Counted from the first letter of the stretch, positions 11,301 through 20,658 are shown. The stretch: DNA of 64,000 nt from Cololabis saira (GCF_033807715.1 NC_084597.1:11286843-11350842); one strand, 5' to 3'. Notes: generated by a model not told the origin, from the letters alone. Translations and numbers: made by a program.

Positions 11301-14300
11301 CTCCTTTATTTCACAAACTCCAGATTCTTACTATTTATGATATCAATATTTTTCAGATATGCGTTTTTATTTATAAGCTAAATTCAAGTGAAGGTAATAT
11401 TCCTGGACAGTTCAAGATTTACTTCATTCATTCTTATTCAACTCGACAATCCTCAGATCTTCATCCTCCTAAATTTCTCACTTGCAGATGTCAATTTTCG
11501 GTTAGATTTAGGGGCACTAAATTGTGGAATGATTTTTCCCACTTGGCAAAGAGCTCGTCCTCTCTGAAATGTTACAAAAGACGTTTGAAGGATCACCTGA
11601 CTGCTGTTTTGTAACTGTTTTCCCAATGTATTGTTGTTTATGTATCCATGTTCTTTTTGTTTTTTTTTGTGTTTCACTCATAGGGACATATATATAATAT
11701 AAGTTGTAAAAACAATATCTCATGCACACTCACACACACTTATTTTTTGTCTTTATTCTTTATTATTTATATATTGCATTATTAGTTTGCCATCACTTTT
11801 GTGTAGTTTTACTTTCTGTTTTTTGTATGTTAATCTTGACATGAAATTTTAATATCTTCGGTGGAGGCTTCAAATAAGCCCATTGGGTTTTTTGCCTCTT
11901 CCTGCACCTATAGTGTTTATCATTGATATTTCCTGTATATTTTTTTTTAAAAACTGTGCTAAACAATAAACTAAACTAAACTAAACTAATTCTGAATATG
12001 GCATCGAATTGCCCATGTAGGAAAACTTACAAAAGTACATTTAATTCATGTTTGTACCTTGTTTAGTCAAAAAGATATACTGAAAAATAGATTTCAGCCT
12101 GGCAGTGGCGACCATGTTGGATTTCTCGATTTTGAGGAATTTTGGGACATTTTTGAGCTTCATATACAGCAGATTTGGATCCAGCACCCCTTAATACCCC
12201 TAGAAATGTTGTCAGTTATAAATATTCGCAAAATGCCTTCGGGGTTCTGATTTTGTGAAAATTGATCCTGTCTAAATGGACAAATAAAGACATAAGCAGG
12301 AGAAAACCAAGGAATTGGCAAAAGTAATGTTTTTATTTATCTTCATACTCAAACATCTTTTCATTCACACTTTTGTTTTAGCATCAATTCTTCTTTATAT
12401 TTAGACACAAATGTCGTCATTGTCCCTCTCCCATCATTCTGTGGGATCAGGGGTTTTGATTCACTCGTTCAATCAGTTCAATCAATTTCATATGTGCACT
12501 CTTTAAAAGTTAAGTTAAAAGTAAAGTTTCTTATCGTGACACTACTAATAAATTATTTGTAGAGTCATGCATATTAAAATTCATAGATATTGTATATTTA
12601 AAAACATTAGAAATTTTGTTTCGAGTTAAGAATAATAGCCTTCCTGCTTGTTTTCAGCATTTCTTTAAATTAAGAGAAACAAATTATAATTTAAGAAGGC
12701 TGTGGGTCTTTGAAAGATGTCGTGTGAGGACTAATGTTAAATATAGATGTGTTTCATTTTTGGGAGTCAAATTATGGAATCAACTTAGTGATGAAGTGAA
12801 ACTGTGTAAATCTCTGTTGAATTTTAAAAAAATATTGAAAAGTAAAATAATTAAGGATTACAATGCTAAATGATTGGAGTAAAATTTGGTTAAGCAGAAC
12901 AATTTAAAGGGAAATTTCTCTTTTTGTTTCTTTTCATATTGCAGATAATCTGGGTTTTCTGTTGGAAAGTACAGGGTAGGCAAATATAAGCTTTGGCTTC
13001 AGCCTATTCCTTTTTCGGTTACAGAGTTTATTATTATTTTTTGTGTGAAACTGATGAGTGTAAACTTGTATGAAAGTGTTTTGTCATTTACACACACACA
13101 CAGTTTGAATTGCAAATAATGTAATGTAACAGAAATAAACAATTCATTCATTCATTCATTCACTCTTGGATTAGTTTTGCCTAATTTAGAGAGGAATTTC
13201 CGAGGTAACCCATCTCACCTCATAGTGGGTTGAAAGCCTATCCAGGTTCCACAGGATCACGGGATCGGGGGAGCCCGAGGCGCTGCACACGGCTCTGACG
13301 TTACCTCCTTCCATTTCGGTCACATTTTTGGGGTTGACCTGTACTTTGGGGACCACTGCAAGTTGCATACACAGAGTTCTGTATCAACCGCTTCCAAGTT
13401 TCTTTGGCATTTGTTTTCTCCGTGAAATGATGACACTGTTATGAGGAGCCCTGCTCTACTTAGGGTAGAATGGTTTCACATTACCACAGTCTGGCGGGGT
13501 GAGCGTGGCGAAGTCCCTCGTCCGCCCTCTGTCGTCCGTGCATGTCACCTCTGGACTGTCCATTTCTTCTTGGAGCCTCAGCTTGATCCATAAATTCTCA
13601 CAAACACAATCCAGGGGGTTTCCAGACAGAAGGAGCCTTGAAATCAAAAGCAACAGCATATAAGAGCTTGGACAAGAAGAGGGGAGATGCATTTAGGGGG
13701 TTATGTGTACTCAGTACTCGAGTTGAGGGGGGATGAGGGGGGATGGCGTCCCCCCTGAAATAAAAACGGTCCAAATCATCCCCCCAGTAAAACTGCCACC
13801 TCCCCTTTCCATCCTTTATGCCATTTAATCAATGAATGTGGTTTTACTGCTATTTCAACATTTAGAGTCATCACCAGAAAAATAACACCAGAAAAATAAC
13901 TTATTTGACAATTTTCATGTGTTTCAAGTAAATTTTCACTTGAAATCAGTAGAAAAATCTGTCAGTGGGACAAGATTTATCTTCTCATTACAAGCAATAA
14001 AAATCTTGTTCCACATGCAGATTCTACTTATTTCAAGTGAAAATCTACTTGAAACAGGTGAAAATTGTTGTTTTTTCCAGTGACGAGTCTTGTTTTAAGT
14101 GTAATAAGATTTTTTTTACTAAAATGAGACATTTTAACTAGAAACTAAATTTGACTTATCCTGTGAAGGACAGAGGCATATTGATAAGTTCAGAAAACTG
14201 CTGCTATGTCATTCCTGCAGTATTTCTGCAGGTGTTTTGGTCAGTGCTATTATTTGTAATATATTATATTATTTGTAATCAGCACAAATTATCTGTCCCC

Positions 14301-17300
14301 ATATGATAAAATCCACCATCCCCCCTGACTTTTTTTTACAACTCGAGTAGGCTACTGTGTGTACTCATGCATCACCTACGGATATGTGACGTTAAAGTTC
14401 TGAAATGTTCTCCATGATAGTGTGGACAGGTTGTTATCTCTTAGATTTCTAAGAGAAGAAGAAAAAAGGGATTTAAATTTAAAAAAACCCAAACAACTCA
14501 TGCTGAAACTTCCTGAGGAGAGACCTTTAAGTGGGGCTTACACATATTGGAGTCTTGTGTTGTTAAAAAATGCATCTGAGGATATTGACGTCAATCTGGA
14601 CTTGGTCACCGTTCTGTTTCAGGTGAAAAGGCAGAATTACTTTCATACACTTTAATTCGATTTAAAGCACAAAGCTGCTTGTGAGACTTACAGGTTTCTG
14701 AGGTTTATGTAGTGCCTCAGACTGCTGTCGCTGAGGTCAAACAGTCTGTTCTGATTGGCAATGTATCTGTGGAGGAAAATTTGAAGAAATAAGTTTCAAG
14801 TTTCAAAGCAGGTTCTCAGCAAAAAAACGTATGCGACTTAAAGTGCAGAGTCAGTGAAGCAGGTAATAAATAGTTCCTTTAACAGATTTACTTATACTTA
14901 GAGAGTAAAATCAAAGATTTGTGTAATTTTTAACCCTGAAATGGTTTTATTTTGTTGAGTTAAATCTAAAACTACTCATGCAGTGGAAGTGTTTTACTGT
15001 GGAAATTTGATCTGCAGCACTTTTAACGTAAAAATTCCAACCCTGTAACTTTTGCACAGACTCATATCCGGCACTTTACAAACCTCATTGTACATTTCTG
15101 TCTATACTTTTTACCTATCCTAAGTTCCTAAGTCACTTTTGTACAGACTCACCCGGCACTTTAAAACCTCATTTTGTACATTTCCGGTCTACATTTCATT
15201 TTATTTTACTGTTTATACTTTTTATTGTCTATACATTTCATTATATTTTATTATCTCTTATATATTTGTTTTTATATTTGTATTGTGTTGCACCAATCAC
15301 CATAACAAATTCCTCGTGTGAAAACTTGGCAATAAACCCTTTTCTGATTCTGATTCTGATTCTGATTTTAGTTGAGATCCTTCACTGCTGGTCCACTGAG
15401 ATTTCTTCAAGTTTCAGCAAACTGAAATGTGCATTATAATTTAATAGCTAGTTAACATCTTGGAAAAGTGGCTACCAATACTTGTATCCTTACTTATCTT
15501 TACAAATGCTGTCAAAACTGGAAATATTTTTTGTAATTTTTTCAGTTTATTTTAATGCAAAACACCAAATGAATGATCGATTTCAATGTGAATTTTTTTT
15601 TTAGACATATTCAAAGTGGAGAAAAATGTTGTGCCTTAAAGGGGTGATGTACTTTTGTTTATAAGTTGAAGAACTTTCCTCACAGACTTGAATCAAGGGC
15701 AACTGGACTTGCTCTTCTCGGTTCTTGAGGACGTTTCACTTTCCATCTAGCAGGCGATGTCAGCTGGTACCCCAATCCTGGTGAAGCTGGCCGGATGGAG
15801 GCTGAAACATCCTCAACGACTGAGAATAAACAAGCTGCCATTGATTCAAGCCTTTGAGGATTGCCATGACCTGATGGCTGAGGATCTGCACCAGCTTAGA
15901 GAAGTTTGTGCCCATGATTGTTCTCAATTTATGGTTTTCTTTTCAAAAAGTTACAGTCTGACAATCCCAATATCCTTCTTTTGCCATTTCAAGATCACAA
16001 TTGTTGTCAAAACCAGATAATTATTGAAAATGTGTGATTTTTTTTTTTTTTTTTTTGCAAAATACTGGCTGCTTCAGACTTCTTTAGATGTGGAGATATC
16101 CGTCTCAAAAGAGATACCAAAAAAACAACAGCACACTTTAATACTGAGTGCATGCAGTTGTTGTGCAAGGTTGTACTCCAGCACTCTGACACTGGGTACT
16201 CGACCCCAGTACTTGAGTAAGAGTACAAATACTACCGGTCAAAATTTACTCTGTTACAAGTAAAAGTAGCTCAGTCAAAATATTTCTCGAGTAAGAGTAG
16301 AAAAGTACTTGCTTTTAAAGGTACTTAAGTATCCAAAAGTAAATCCTTTTAAATTTACTTTAAGTAAAAGTAAGAGTAAGAGTAAATTTCTTATTTTCCA
16401 CATCAGTGAATTACTATATTTTTTCTAAATTAATTTAAGGATCTTTTAACTCTTGTTTCTGAGAATTAACTCTTTGAAACCAGCTGTTGAGTTGTTGAAA
16501 ACCAATAGGATTTTAGGGAAGAAGAAAAAAGAGGAGACCTGAAAGTAACAAGTACTTTTCAGCCTTCCTAGAAATTTACTCGAGTAAAAGTAAAAATATT
16601 TGTTTTGGAAATGTATTCAAGTAAGAGTAATAAGTACCAAAGAAATCTAATACTCAAGTAAAGTACAAATCCTCTGGATATGTACTTAAGTACAGTCAGT
16701 GGTGGACAGTAACGGAGTAAATTTACTTGAGTACTGTACTTAAGTACATATCCAGAGGATTTGTACTTTACTTGAGTATTAGATTTCTTTGGTACTTATT
16801 ACTCTTACTTGAATACATTTCCAAGACAAATATTTTTACTTTTACTCGAGTAAATTTCTAGGAAGGCTGAAAAGTACTCGTTACTTTCAGGTCTGCTCTT
16901 TTTTCTTCTTCCCTAAAATCCTATTGGACACAAGCTGTTTTTGTCAAAGGAGGAGACCTATCACAGTGCACGCTCTCCACTGGGATGTACGTAAAGCGGA
17001 AATACGTCAAGCCTCCTCAAAACGATACCGCCAAAGTAGCCTGCGTTTGTCAAGACAGAGCCGCAACAATGGCTACGTCTGCGTCAGGAGAAGAAAGACA
17101 ATCCGCTGAGTCGTCTGAGTCTGATAATGAGCCGGACTCGGAGCAGAGACTTTCACAGAATCCTTGGCCGTATCTTAACTCAATGTTTGAGTTCGACCGA
17201 GTAAAAAACGAGGGCACAGTTTTTTGTAAAGCAGTGGTCTTTGAGGGGGATCCAGACTTAGTTGGATGGTGCAGGTTCATTTGGTTTCAGTTCATGATTG

Positions 17301-19699
17301 TTAATAAACTCTGCATCATCTGCTGTCCTCTTATGATCCCATTCATTTGATTTGTTTTGGTGTTTCTGCAGGTTTTATATAACATTGTGGTTCTAAAAGC
17401 AGCACATCAGTGCAGCAGGTTTCAAAGAGTTAATTCTCAGAAACAAGAGTTAAAAGATCCTTAAATTAAGCTTTGTCTGGTGTTAGCTTTCTGTTACCAT
17501 CTCCGATGTTAACGGGTCGGTTTTGACCCGTGTTTTAAATTATCTCTAAAATACACTAAAAGCAATTATCCATCATCCAATTTGTTTCTCATCTCTTGGT
17601 TACATTGTTAGGCTTCCTTATCCATGAAAATATTTGTTTTAATATTATTGGTGTGGGAACTCTGGGCCTTTTTTTGTCAGTTTAGCCCTTAATTTCAATT
17701 TTAAAAACTGGTAAAATGAGCCTCAAGAGAATCATATGAATAAATAAAAGCTTGTTACGGAGAGGTATTAGAACACATATCTTAGATACATTTGTTTCAT
17801 TTTTTTTTCATTTTAATATTATTAACTATAGTAACATCTATGGTGTTATGGGTAAATTTCGACCCATTTACTTCAAGGAAATGGAAAAAAGTATAAGGTA
17901 ACAATTTCAACCAGAGCATTTTATAATTTAGTGAAAAAAAAAAGTTGGATATTATTTTGTTGAAATCCTGACAAAGTCAAAAAGCCTTGATGCAATAAAT
18001 GCATTTTTGTGGTAGTTTTACGAATTTAAAACCTAAGAACGGGTCGGTGGCGACCCTAACAACAGACGAAGGTTAATTTAGAAAAAATATAGTAATTTAC
18101 TGATGTGGAAAATAATAAATTTACTCTTACTCTTACTCTTACTTTTACTTAAAGTAAATTTAAAAGCATTTACTTTTGGATACTTAAGTACCTTTAAAAG
18201 CAAGTACTTTTCTACTCTTACTCGAGTAATATTTTGACTGAGCTACTTTTACTTGTAACGGAGTAAATTTTGACCAGTAGTATTTGTACTCTTACTCAAG
18301 TACTGGGGTCGAGTACTCTGTCCACCTCTGTACTCAAGTAAAGTACAAATCCTCTGGATATGTACTTAAGTACAGTACTCAAGTAAATGTACTCCGTTAC
18401 TGTCCACCACTGGGGGCTCACTACTGTCGGTAGCAGTGGTGGACAGTAACGGAGTAAATTTACTTGAGTACTGTACATAAGTACATATCCAGAGGATTTG
18501 TACTTTACTTGAGTATTAGATTTCTTTGGTACTTATTACTCTTACTTGAATACATTTCCAAGACAAATATTTTTACTTTTACTCGAGTAAATTTCTAGGA
18601 AGGCTGAAAAGTACTTGTTACTTTCAGGTCTGCTCTTTTTTCTTCTTCCCTAAAATCCTATTGATGTGGAAAATAAGAAATTTACTCTTACTCTTACTTT
18701 TACTTTTACTTAAAGTAAATTTAAAAGCATTTACTTTTGGATACTTAAGTACCTTTAAAAGCAAGTACTTTTCTACTCTTACTCGAGTAATATTTTGACT
18801 GAGCTACTTTTACTTGTAACGGAGTAAATTTTGACCAGTAGTATTTGTACTCTTACTCAAGTACTGGGGTCGAGTACTCTGTCCACCTCTGAGTAAGAGT
18901 AATAAGTACCAAATAAATCTAATACTTAAGTAAAGTACAAATCCTCTGGATATGTACTTAAGTACAGTACTCAAGTACATTTACTCCGTTACTGTCCGCC
19001 ACTGGGGGCTCACTACTGTCGGTAGCATATTGCCGGCTTTACACAAGTGCTGTGATTTCATGTGTGATGTGCCAACAGTGTGGTCATTCCTGAGACCGTG
19101 GAGGGGGCAGCTCTCCTCTCCCCCCCTGGAGGATGCGCCGGGCCTGGCCGTGCACACATGCAGCGGTCGGTACCTCTGGAGCTGCGTTCGTAAAAGGAAA
19201 ACACACTAATCCAAATAAGCCTCGACCACTATCTCCTCACACATGCACGCCGCACGCTCACACGCACGCACACATAAACGAGGCTGCATGATCTGACAAA
19301 CAAACCCACCAGCTATCAGAATAAAACCACACATATCGACATAATGCAGGATTAGAAACATCTGCACCGATCTGTGTCACATCAGCCTCTCTCGATGTTA
19401 ATAGGCTTTTATCTTCATTATCAACATTAATACCGACCAGCACGACCGAATGCGGCTCTTTGCATCCTAATAAGTTAATAACCATCAGCATGCACTTACA
19501 TATCCGTGATGTTTTCCATGTCATCCAACGCGAGGACGGGGAAATCCTCCATCCCTGGCTCGGAATCAGTGCAAACAATCCTCGAGATGCTGCAAGTGCA
19601 CGATTCGGGGCAAGCATCGCTGAATCTCCACAGCCCCATCGTGAAAAGCAAAAACAATCCCAAACGAGCCATGCCATGTCCCCCCGCGCTGGAGTCCAT
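2270..19699 (-). CDS. ntrk2: ntrk2 (TrkB neurotrophin receptor), extracellular and transmembrane exons; kinase part off-window
   Basis: TrkB is the plasma-membrane receptor tyrosine kinase for BDNF and NT-4. Eleven minus-strand exons join in frame: 19699-19500, 14766-14692, 14613-14542, 14448-14380, 13636-13485, 13355-13219, 7887-7755, 6147-5839, 5741-5727, 4717-4683, 2369-2270 (1297 nt). Predicted order: signal peptide 1-29, LRRNT cysteines C30/C34/C36/C43, LRRs about 68-139, LRRCT about 140-189, Ig1 about 190-280, Ig2 about 281-383, short stalk, transmembrane helix about 400-421, then a basic juxtamembrane stretch ending SKFGIK. TrkB rather than TrkA/TrkC is favoured by the ENIT and IANQ motifs after the LRRNT and by DHHWCIPFTV and HGCLQL in Ig2; the KYGR juxtamembrane resembles TrkC. 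The phase-1 end at 2270 requires further exons left of the window, so the Shc site and kinase are not seen. Introns carry many transposons. Proximity to hnrnpk supports the call. Confidence 0.93.
2478..3059. mobile_element. TIR element with 6-bp TSD and internal minisatellite, copy 1
   Basis: The termini are TACGACGGAGTATTAGGGCC and its complement. GATTAC flanks both sides (2472-2477, 3060-3065). The interior is a degenerate array of about 22-bp units built from ATTACGAGAATAAAGTCGTA. A 6-bp TSD points to Dada- or IS3EU-type integration rather than hAT. Confidence 0.8.
3386..4590. mobile_element. composite TIR element with CGTAGG palindromes
   Basis: Begins GGCCCAATCCCAATTC and ends GAATTGGGACGCAGCC-like (TTCAATTGGGACGCAGCC). 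The interior has a palindrome at about 3773-3836 and a short tandem array of TACGGCGTAG/CTTACG units at about 4040-4150. No clear TSD. It shares its hairpin module with 25104-25192. Confidence 0.55.
4683..4717 (-). CDS. ntrk2: ntrk2 coding exon 10: stalk
   Basis: 35 nt, phase 1 to 0, between TTTATTCAG and GTAAGT. It encodes TPLPPLDDSVA, an acidic/proline juxtamembrane stalk much shorter than in mammals. It supplies exactly the phase change needed between the microexon and the transmembrane exon. Confidence 0.75.
4940..5683. mobile_element. hAT-like MITE family A, copy 1
   Basis: TIR CAGTACTCGAGTTG / complement. The 8-bp flanks AGTAGAAC and AGTATAAC match at 7 of 8. It lies in the ntrk2 intron between exons 9 and 10. 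The core is a long palindrome (about 5125-5310). Confidence 0.85.
5727..5741 (-). CDS. ntrk2: ntrk2 coding exon 9: 15-nt stalk microexon
   Basis: Fifteen nt between ATTTACAG and GTAAGT add D-Y-P-D-Y in phase 1. This matches the YPDV-type segment found just after Ig2 in TrkB stalks. Because its length is a multiple of 3, it could be skipped without a frameshift. Confidence 0.75.
5839..6147 (-). CDS. ntrk2: ntrk2 coding exon 8: Ig2 (ligand-binding domain)
   Basis: 309 nt, phase 1 to 1. Begins with PPTIQQLLPPERDHHWCIPF and contains TGNPKPELRWY, HGCLQLVNPTH and KYKLVAKNRYGRDEK. In Trk receptors the membrane-proximal Ig domain is the main neurotrophin-binding site. The TGTCAG acceptor is good, but the inferred donor GTCAAT is weak. 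The end was chosen because it keeps frame with the next exon. Confidence 0.9.
6265..7390. mobile_element. hAT-like MITE family A, copy 2 (internally duplicated)
   Basis: Perfect 8-bp TSD GATACAGT (6257-6264, 7391-7398). At 1.13 kb it is longer than its relatives because the palindromic core and following segment occur twice (about 6420-6825 and 6835-7300). Confidence 0.88.
7755..7887 (-). CDS. ntrk2: ntrk2 coding exon 7: second half of Ig1
   Basis: 133 nt, phase 0 to 1. It encodes LTLSGLSPDDNGRMIVCSAE, the D-x-G-x-x-x-C Ig strand-F signature supplying the second cysteine. The donor is GTAAGG. The preceding intron (about 5.3 kb) holds the tandemly duplicated LINE/foldback block. Confidence 0.92.
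7981..8463. mobile_element. inverted-repeat MITE
   Basis: Arms of about 80 nt (7990-8073 and 8373-8455) are near-perfect inverted copies, e.g. GCACCAAAATTGGCACACAT. The loop is about 300 nt. It lies in the ntrk2 intron before exon 7. Confidence 0.75.
8728..10500. repeat. foldback arms enclosing a LINE, tandem copy A
   Basis: A left arm (about 8745-8977) recurs inverted at about 10235-10468. Between them is a LINE 3' part ending in an (AAACT)n tail near 10190-10211. The whole unit repeats at 10500-12266. Confidence 0.85.
9220..9837 (+). pseudogene. LINE reverse-transcriptase C-terminal remnant, copy A
   Basis: An open frame of about 205 codons contains typical non-LTR RT C-terminal motifs (IYPYLSYCNIVWANTF, VLQKRFVRIATRSD, RFRGTKLWNDFSHLAK). 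The catalytic RT part is missing, so this is a dead 5'-truncated copy. The first Met is arbitrary. Confidence 0.8.
10501..12266. repeat. foldback arms enclosing a LINE, tandem copy B
   Basis: Direct duplicate of copy A, offset about 1.77-1.79 kb and nearly identical. It retains 10 nt at about 10587 absent from A and lacks a short segment after 11422 that A keeps. Confidence 0.85.
11012..11614 (+). pseudogene. LINE reverse-transcriptase C-terminal remnant, copy B
   Basis: Same frame as the remnant 1.79 kb upstream, with a short in-frame loss after FKIYF. It arose by tandem duplication rather than by a second insertion. Confidence 0.8.
12280..13166 (+). pseudogene. LINE C-terminal fragment with (ATTC)n tail
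   Basis: The frame at 12616-12873 encodes a LINE end (FLGVKLWNQLSDEVKLCKSL). The 3' region runs to an (ATTC)n tail at about 13141-13164. It is 53 nt from ntrk2 exon 6. Confidence 0.65.
13219..13355 (-). CDS. ntrk2: ntrk2 coding exon 6: first half of Ig1
   Basis: 137 nt, phase 1 to 0. The TTGCAG acceptor is followed by VPKVQVNPKNV and EGGNVRAVCSASGSPDPV; the cysteine is the first of the Ig disulfide pair. The donor is GTGAGA. Confidence 0.92.
13485..13636 (-). CDS. ntrk2: ntrk2 coding exon 5: LRR C-cap
   Basis: 152 nt, phase 2 to 1. It encodes LLLSGNPLDCVCENLWIK and ends TPPDCG, the cysteine-rich LRRCT. The acceptor is CAAG and the donor GTAATG. Confidence 0.93.
13712..14357. mobile_element. 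hAT-like MITE family A, copy 3
   Basis: Perfect 8-bp TSD TGTGTACT (13704-13711, 14358-14365). The right TIR is interrupted by GGCT. It fills most of the intron between ntrk2 exons 4 and 5. Confidence 0.85.
14380..14448 (-). CDS. ntrk2: ntrk2 coding exon 4: LRR 3
   Basis: 69 nt, phase 2 to 2. A long pyrimidine tract precedes TTAG, and the donor is GTAGGT. It encodes NLRDNNLSTLSWRTFQNF, followed by a sequon (NVT). The intron donor lies only 14 nt from the TSD-side of a hAT-like element. Confidence 0.92.
14542..14613 (-). CDS. ntrk2: ntrk2 coding exon 3: LRR 2
   Basis: 72 nt, phase 2 to 2. The acceptor ends ...AACAG and the donor is GTAAGC. It encodes TVTKSRLTSISSDAF then NNTRLQYV, a leucine-rich repeat with an N-glycosylation sequon (NNT). 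Confidence 0.9.
14692..14766 (-). CDS. ntrk2: ntrk2 coding exon 2: LRR 1
   Basis: 75 nt, phase 2 to 2, with a CAG acceptor and a GTAAGT donor. It encodes YIANQNRLFDLSD and HYINLRNL, the TrkB-type first leucine-rich repeat. Confidence 0.93.
14980..15368 (+). repeat. retroposon 3' end with (TTCTGA)n tail
   Basis: An AT-rich 3' region ends GCAATAAACCC followed by four or so TTCTGA units (about 15341-15368), typical of a fish LINE/SINE tail. It lies in ntrk2 intron 1. Confidence 0.5.
16189..16696. mobile_element. hAT-like family I, truncated copy
   Basis: Matches the TACTTGAGTAAGAG...TACTTAAGTACAGT body but lacks intact termini. The next copy, in opposite orientation, abuts it. Confidence 0.7.
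16985..17280 (+). pseudogene. hAT transposase N-terminal fragment
   Basis: Encodes KYVKPPQNDTAKVAC, an acidic/serine stretch, then NPWPYLNSMFEFDRVKNEG and CKAVVFEGD. This resembles the start of BED-finger hAT transposases. There is no catalytic domain. A homologous copy is at 47620-47874 on the other strand. Confidence 0.55.
17470..18072. mobile_element. TTAA-flanked element nested in family I
   Basis: TTAA at 17466-17469 and 18073-18076. Termini GCTTTGTCTGGTGTTAG and the complement of CTAACAACAGACGAAGG are imperfect inverted repeats. The subterminal ACGGGTCGG..GACCCG motif resembles fish piggyBac-like MITEs. It interrupts the host element within its TTAA. Confidence 0.65.
18434..18891. mobile_element. 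hAT-like family I, short copy
   Basis: Both termini are intact (CAGTGGTGGACAG, CTGTCCACCTCTG) and the transposase part is deleted. A further partial copy continues to about 19003. The flanking GGGGGCTCACTACTGTCGG is duplicated at 18413 and 19004. Confidence 0.75.
19500..19699 (-). CDS. ntrk2: ntrk2 coding exon 1: start, signal peptide, LRRNT
   Basis: The first ATG (19699-19697) opens a hydrophobic leader (GLFLLFTMGLW) followed by the LRR N-cap cysteine pattern C-x3-C-x-C-x6-C. A second in-frame Met (residue 10, MARLG) aligns with the usual TrkB core start, so either could initiate. The donor is GTAAGT at 19499-19494. The exon ends in phase 2 within an ENITDI-type motif. Confidence 0.92.
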
Positions 19700-20030
19700 C
19701 GCGGGTCCAATGATATCCCACCAATCCCCCCCCCTGATCGGAATCTGCTCAAATTGGATTATTGTGTAGATCTCCTCACACGCAGCCCAAGTTAATCCTT
19801 TCAGCTCCGCGAAAAACGGAAATTATGATTATTATAATAATAATATTAAAAGAAAACAATTTTAAATACAAAAAAAAAAAAAAAAAAAAAGGATTGCGCT
19901 GCTTTGGGGAGGAATGCGCAACGGTGTTACTATCAAGATGCCATGGATGGACTGGCCTTCCCGTCTCCGCAGAGCGCAGATCACACTACTGCATATCGAT
20001 GCCGTGAAGAAGGTGTCAAGTGGTCCTGAT

Positions 20031-20058
20031 GCTGCTGCTGCTGCTGCTGCTGCTGCTG
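20031..20058. repeat. (CTG)n trinucleotide run upstream of ntrk2
   Basis: About nine uninterrupted GCT/CTG units on the plus strand, 0.33 kb upstream of the ntrk2 start, possibly within its 5' leader (read there as CAG). Confidence 0.85.
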
Positions 20059-20639
20059 TCTCACCCCCCCACCCCCCCTGCCTCCACCGACGACTCCTCG
20101 TCTTGTAAAACAAATGCGAGGTATTCCAGATGTTTGGAGATCAATAGGAAAGGGCCCCCCGCGGGCGACTTCACATACGTGTATGTGGCGGTGGTGGTGG
20201 TGATGATGGGGAGGAAAAGCGCACGGCGTCAGGAGTCAGGGTGCGTGTGGATGCTGCGTGTGTGTGTGAGGAGGAACCTGCATCCGTCTATCGATTATCA
20301 CCGTGCAGCTCTCACTGGGACTGTATGATGGGAAAGATGGTTGCGATGATGATTTTTTAGGTCTGACAAGATGCTTCCAAGGGAATTTATTTGAGAATTT
20401 GCGTTTAAAATAAAAAAAAAAAAAACACCCCACCCCCCCACCCACAAAAATAAATATAACTGAGAGAAGAACTGTTGCAATTTGATTTGAAGGTTTGACC
20501 CTATATATACGAGGCGAGCTGGGGATGAAAACGATGTAAAAACTCTTGTGTTGTGGTTATTCTGATGCCATGCACTGGGTGAAAGCTGAGTTTTTTCCCA
20601 CAACAACGCTGTTGTACGGTTGCCTATTAGGCCTGTGTG

Positions 20640-20658
20640 TGACGTACGGGTGACGCAC
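20640..20658 (-). promoter_or_regulatory. paired CRE-like sites upstream of ntrk2
   Basis: On the minus strand GTGCGTCA and GTACGTCA lie 3 nt apart, about 0.95 kb upstream of the ntrk2 ATG. Both carry the CGTCA half-site bound by CREB-family factors. Mammalian NTRK2 promoters are known to be cAMP/CREB responsive through paired CREs. That this is the equivalent site is inference; no transcription start is visible. Confidence 0.4.

Larger units (their letters stand above)
16697..18330. mobile_element. hAT-like family I element with transposase fragment
   Basis: Runs from CAGTGGTGGACAGTAACGG to GTACTCTGTCCACCTCTG. It contains a transposase-like N-terminal fragment and a nested TTAA-flanked element (17470-18072). 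Confidence 0.75.

Noticed and set aside
17050..17280. Minus-strand frame opposite the hAT transposase fragment
   Set aside because: Shadow of the plus-strand frame, with no domain resemblance.
2270..19699. Identity as ntrk3 (TrkC)
   Set aside because: The KYGR juxtamembrane motif resembles TrkC, but the LRRNT/LRR1 and Ig2 signatures and the hnrnpk linkage favour TrkB.
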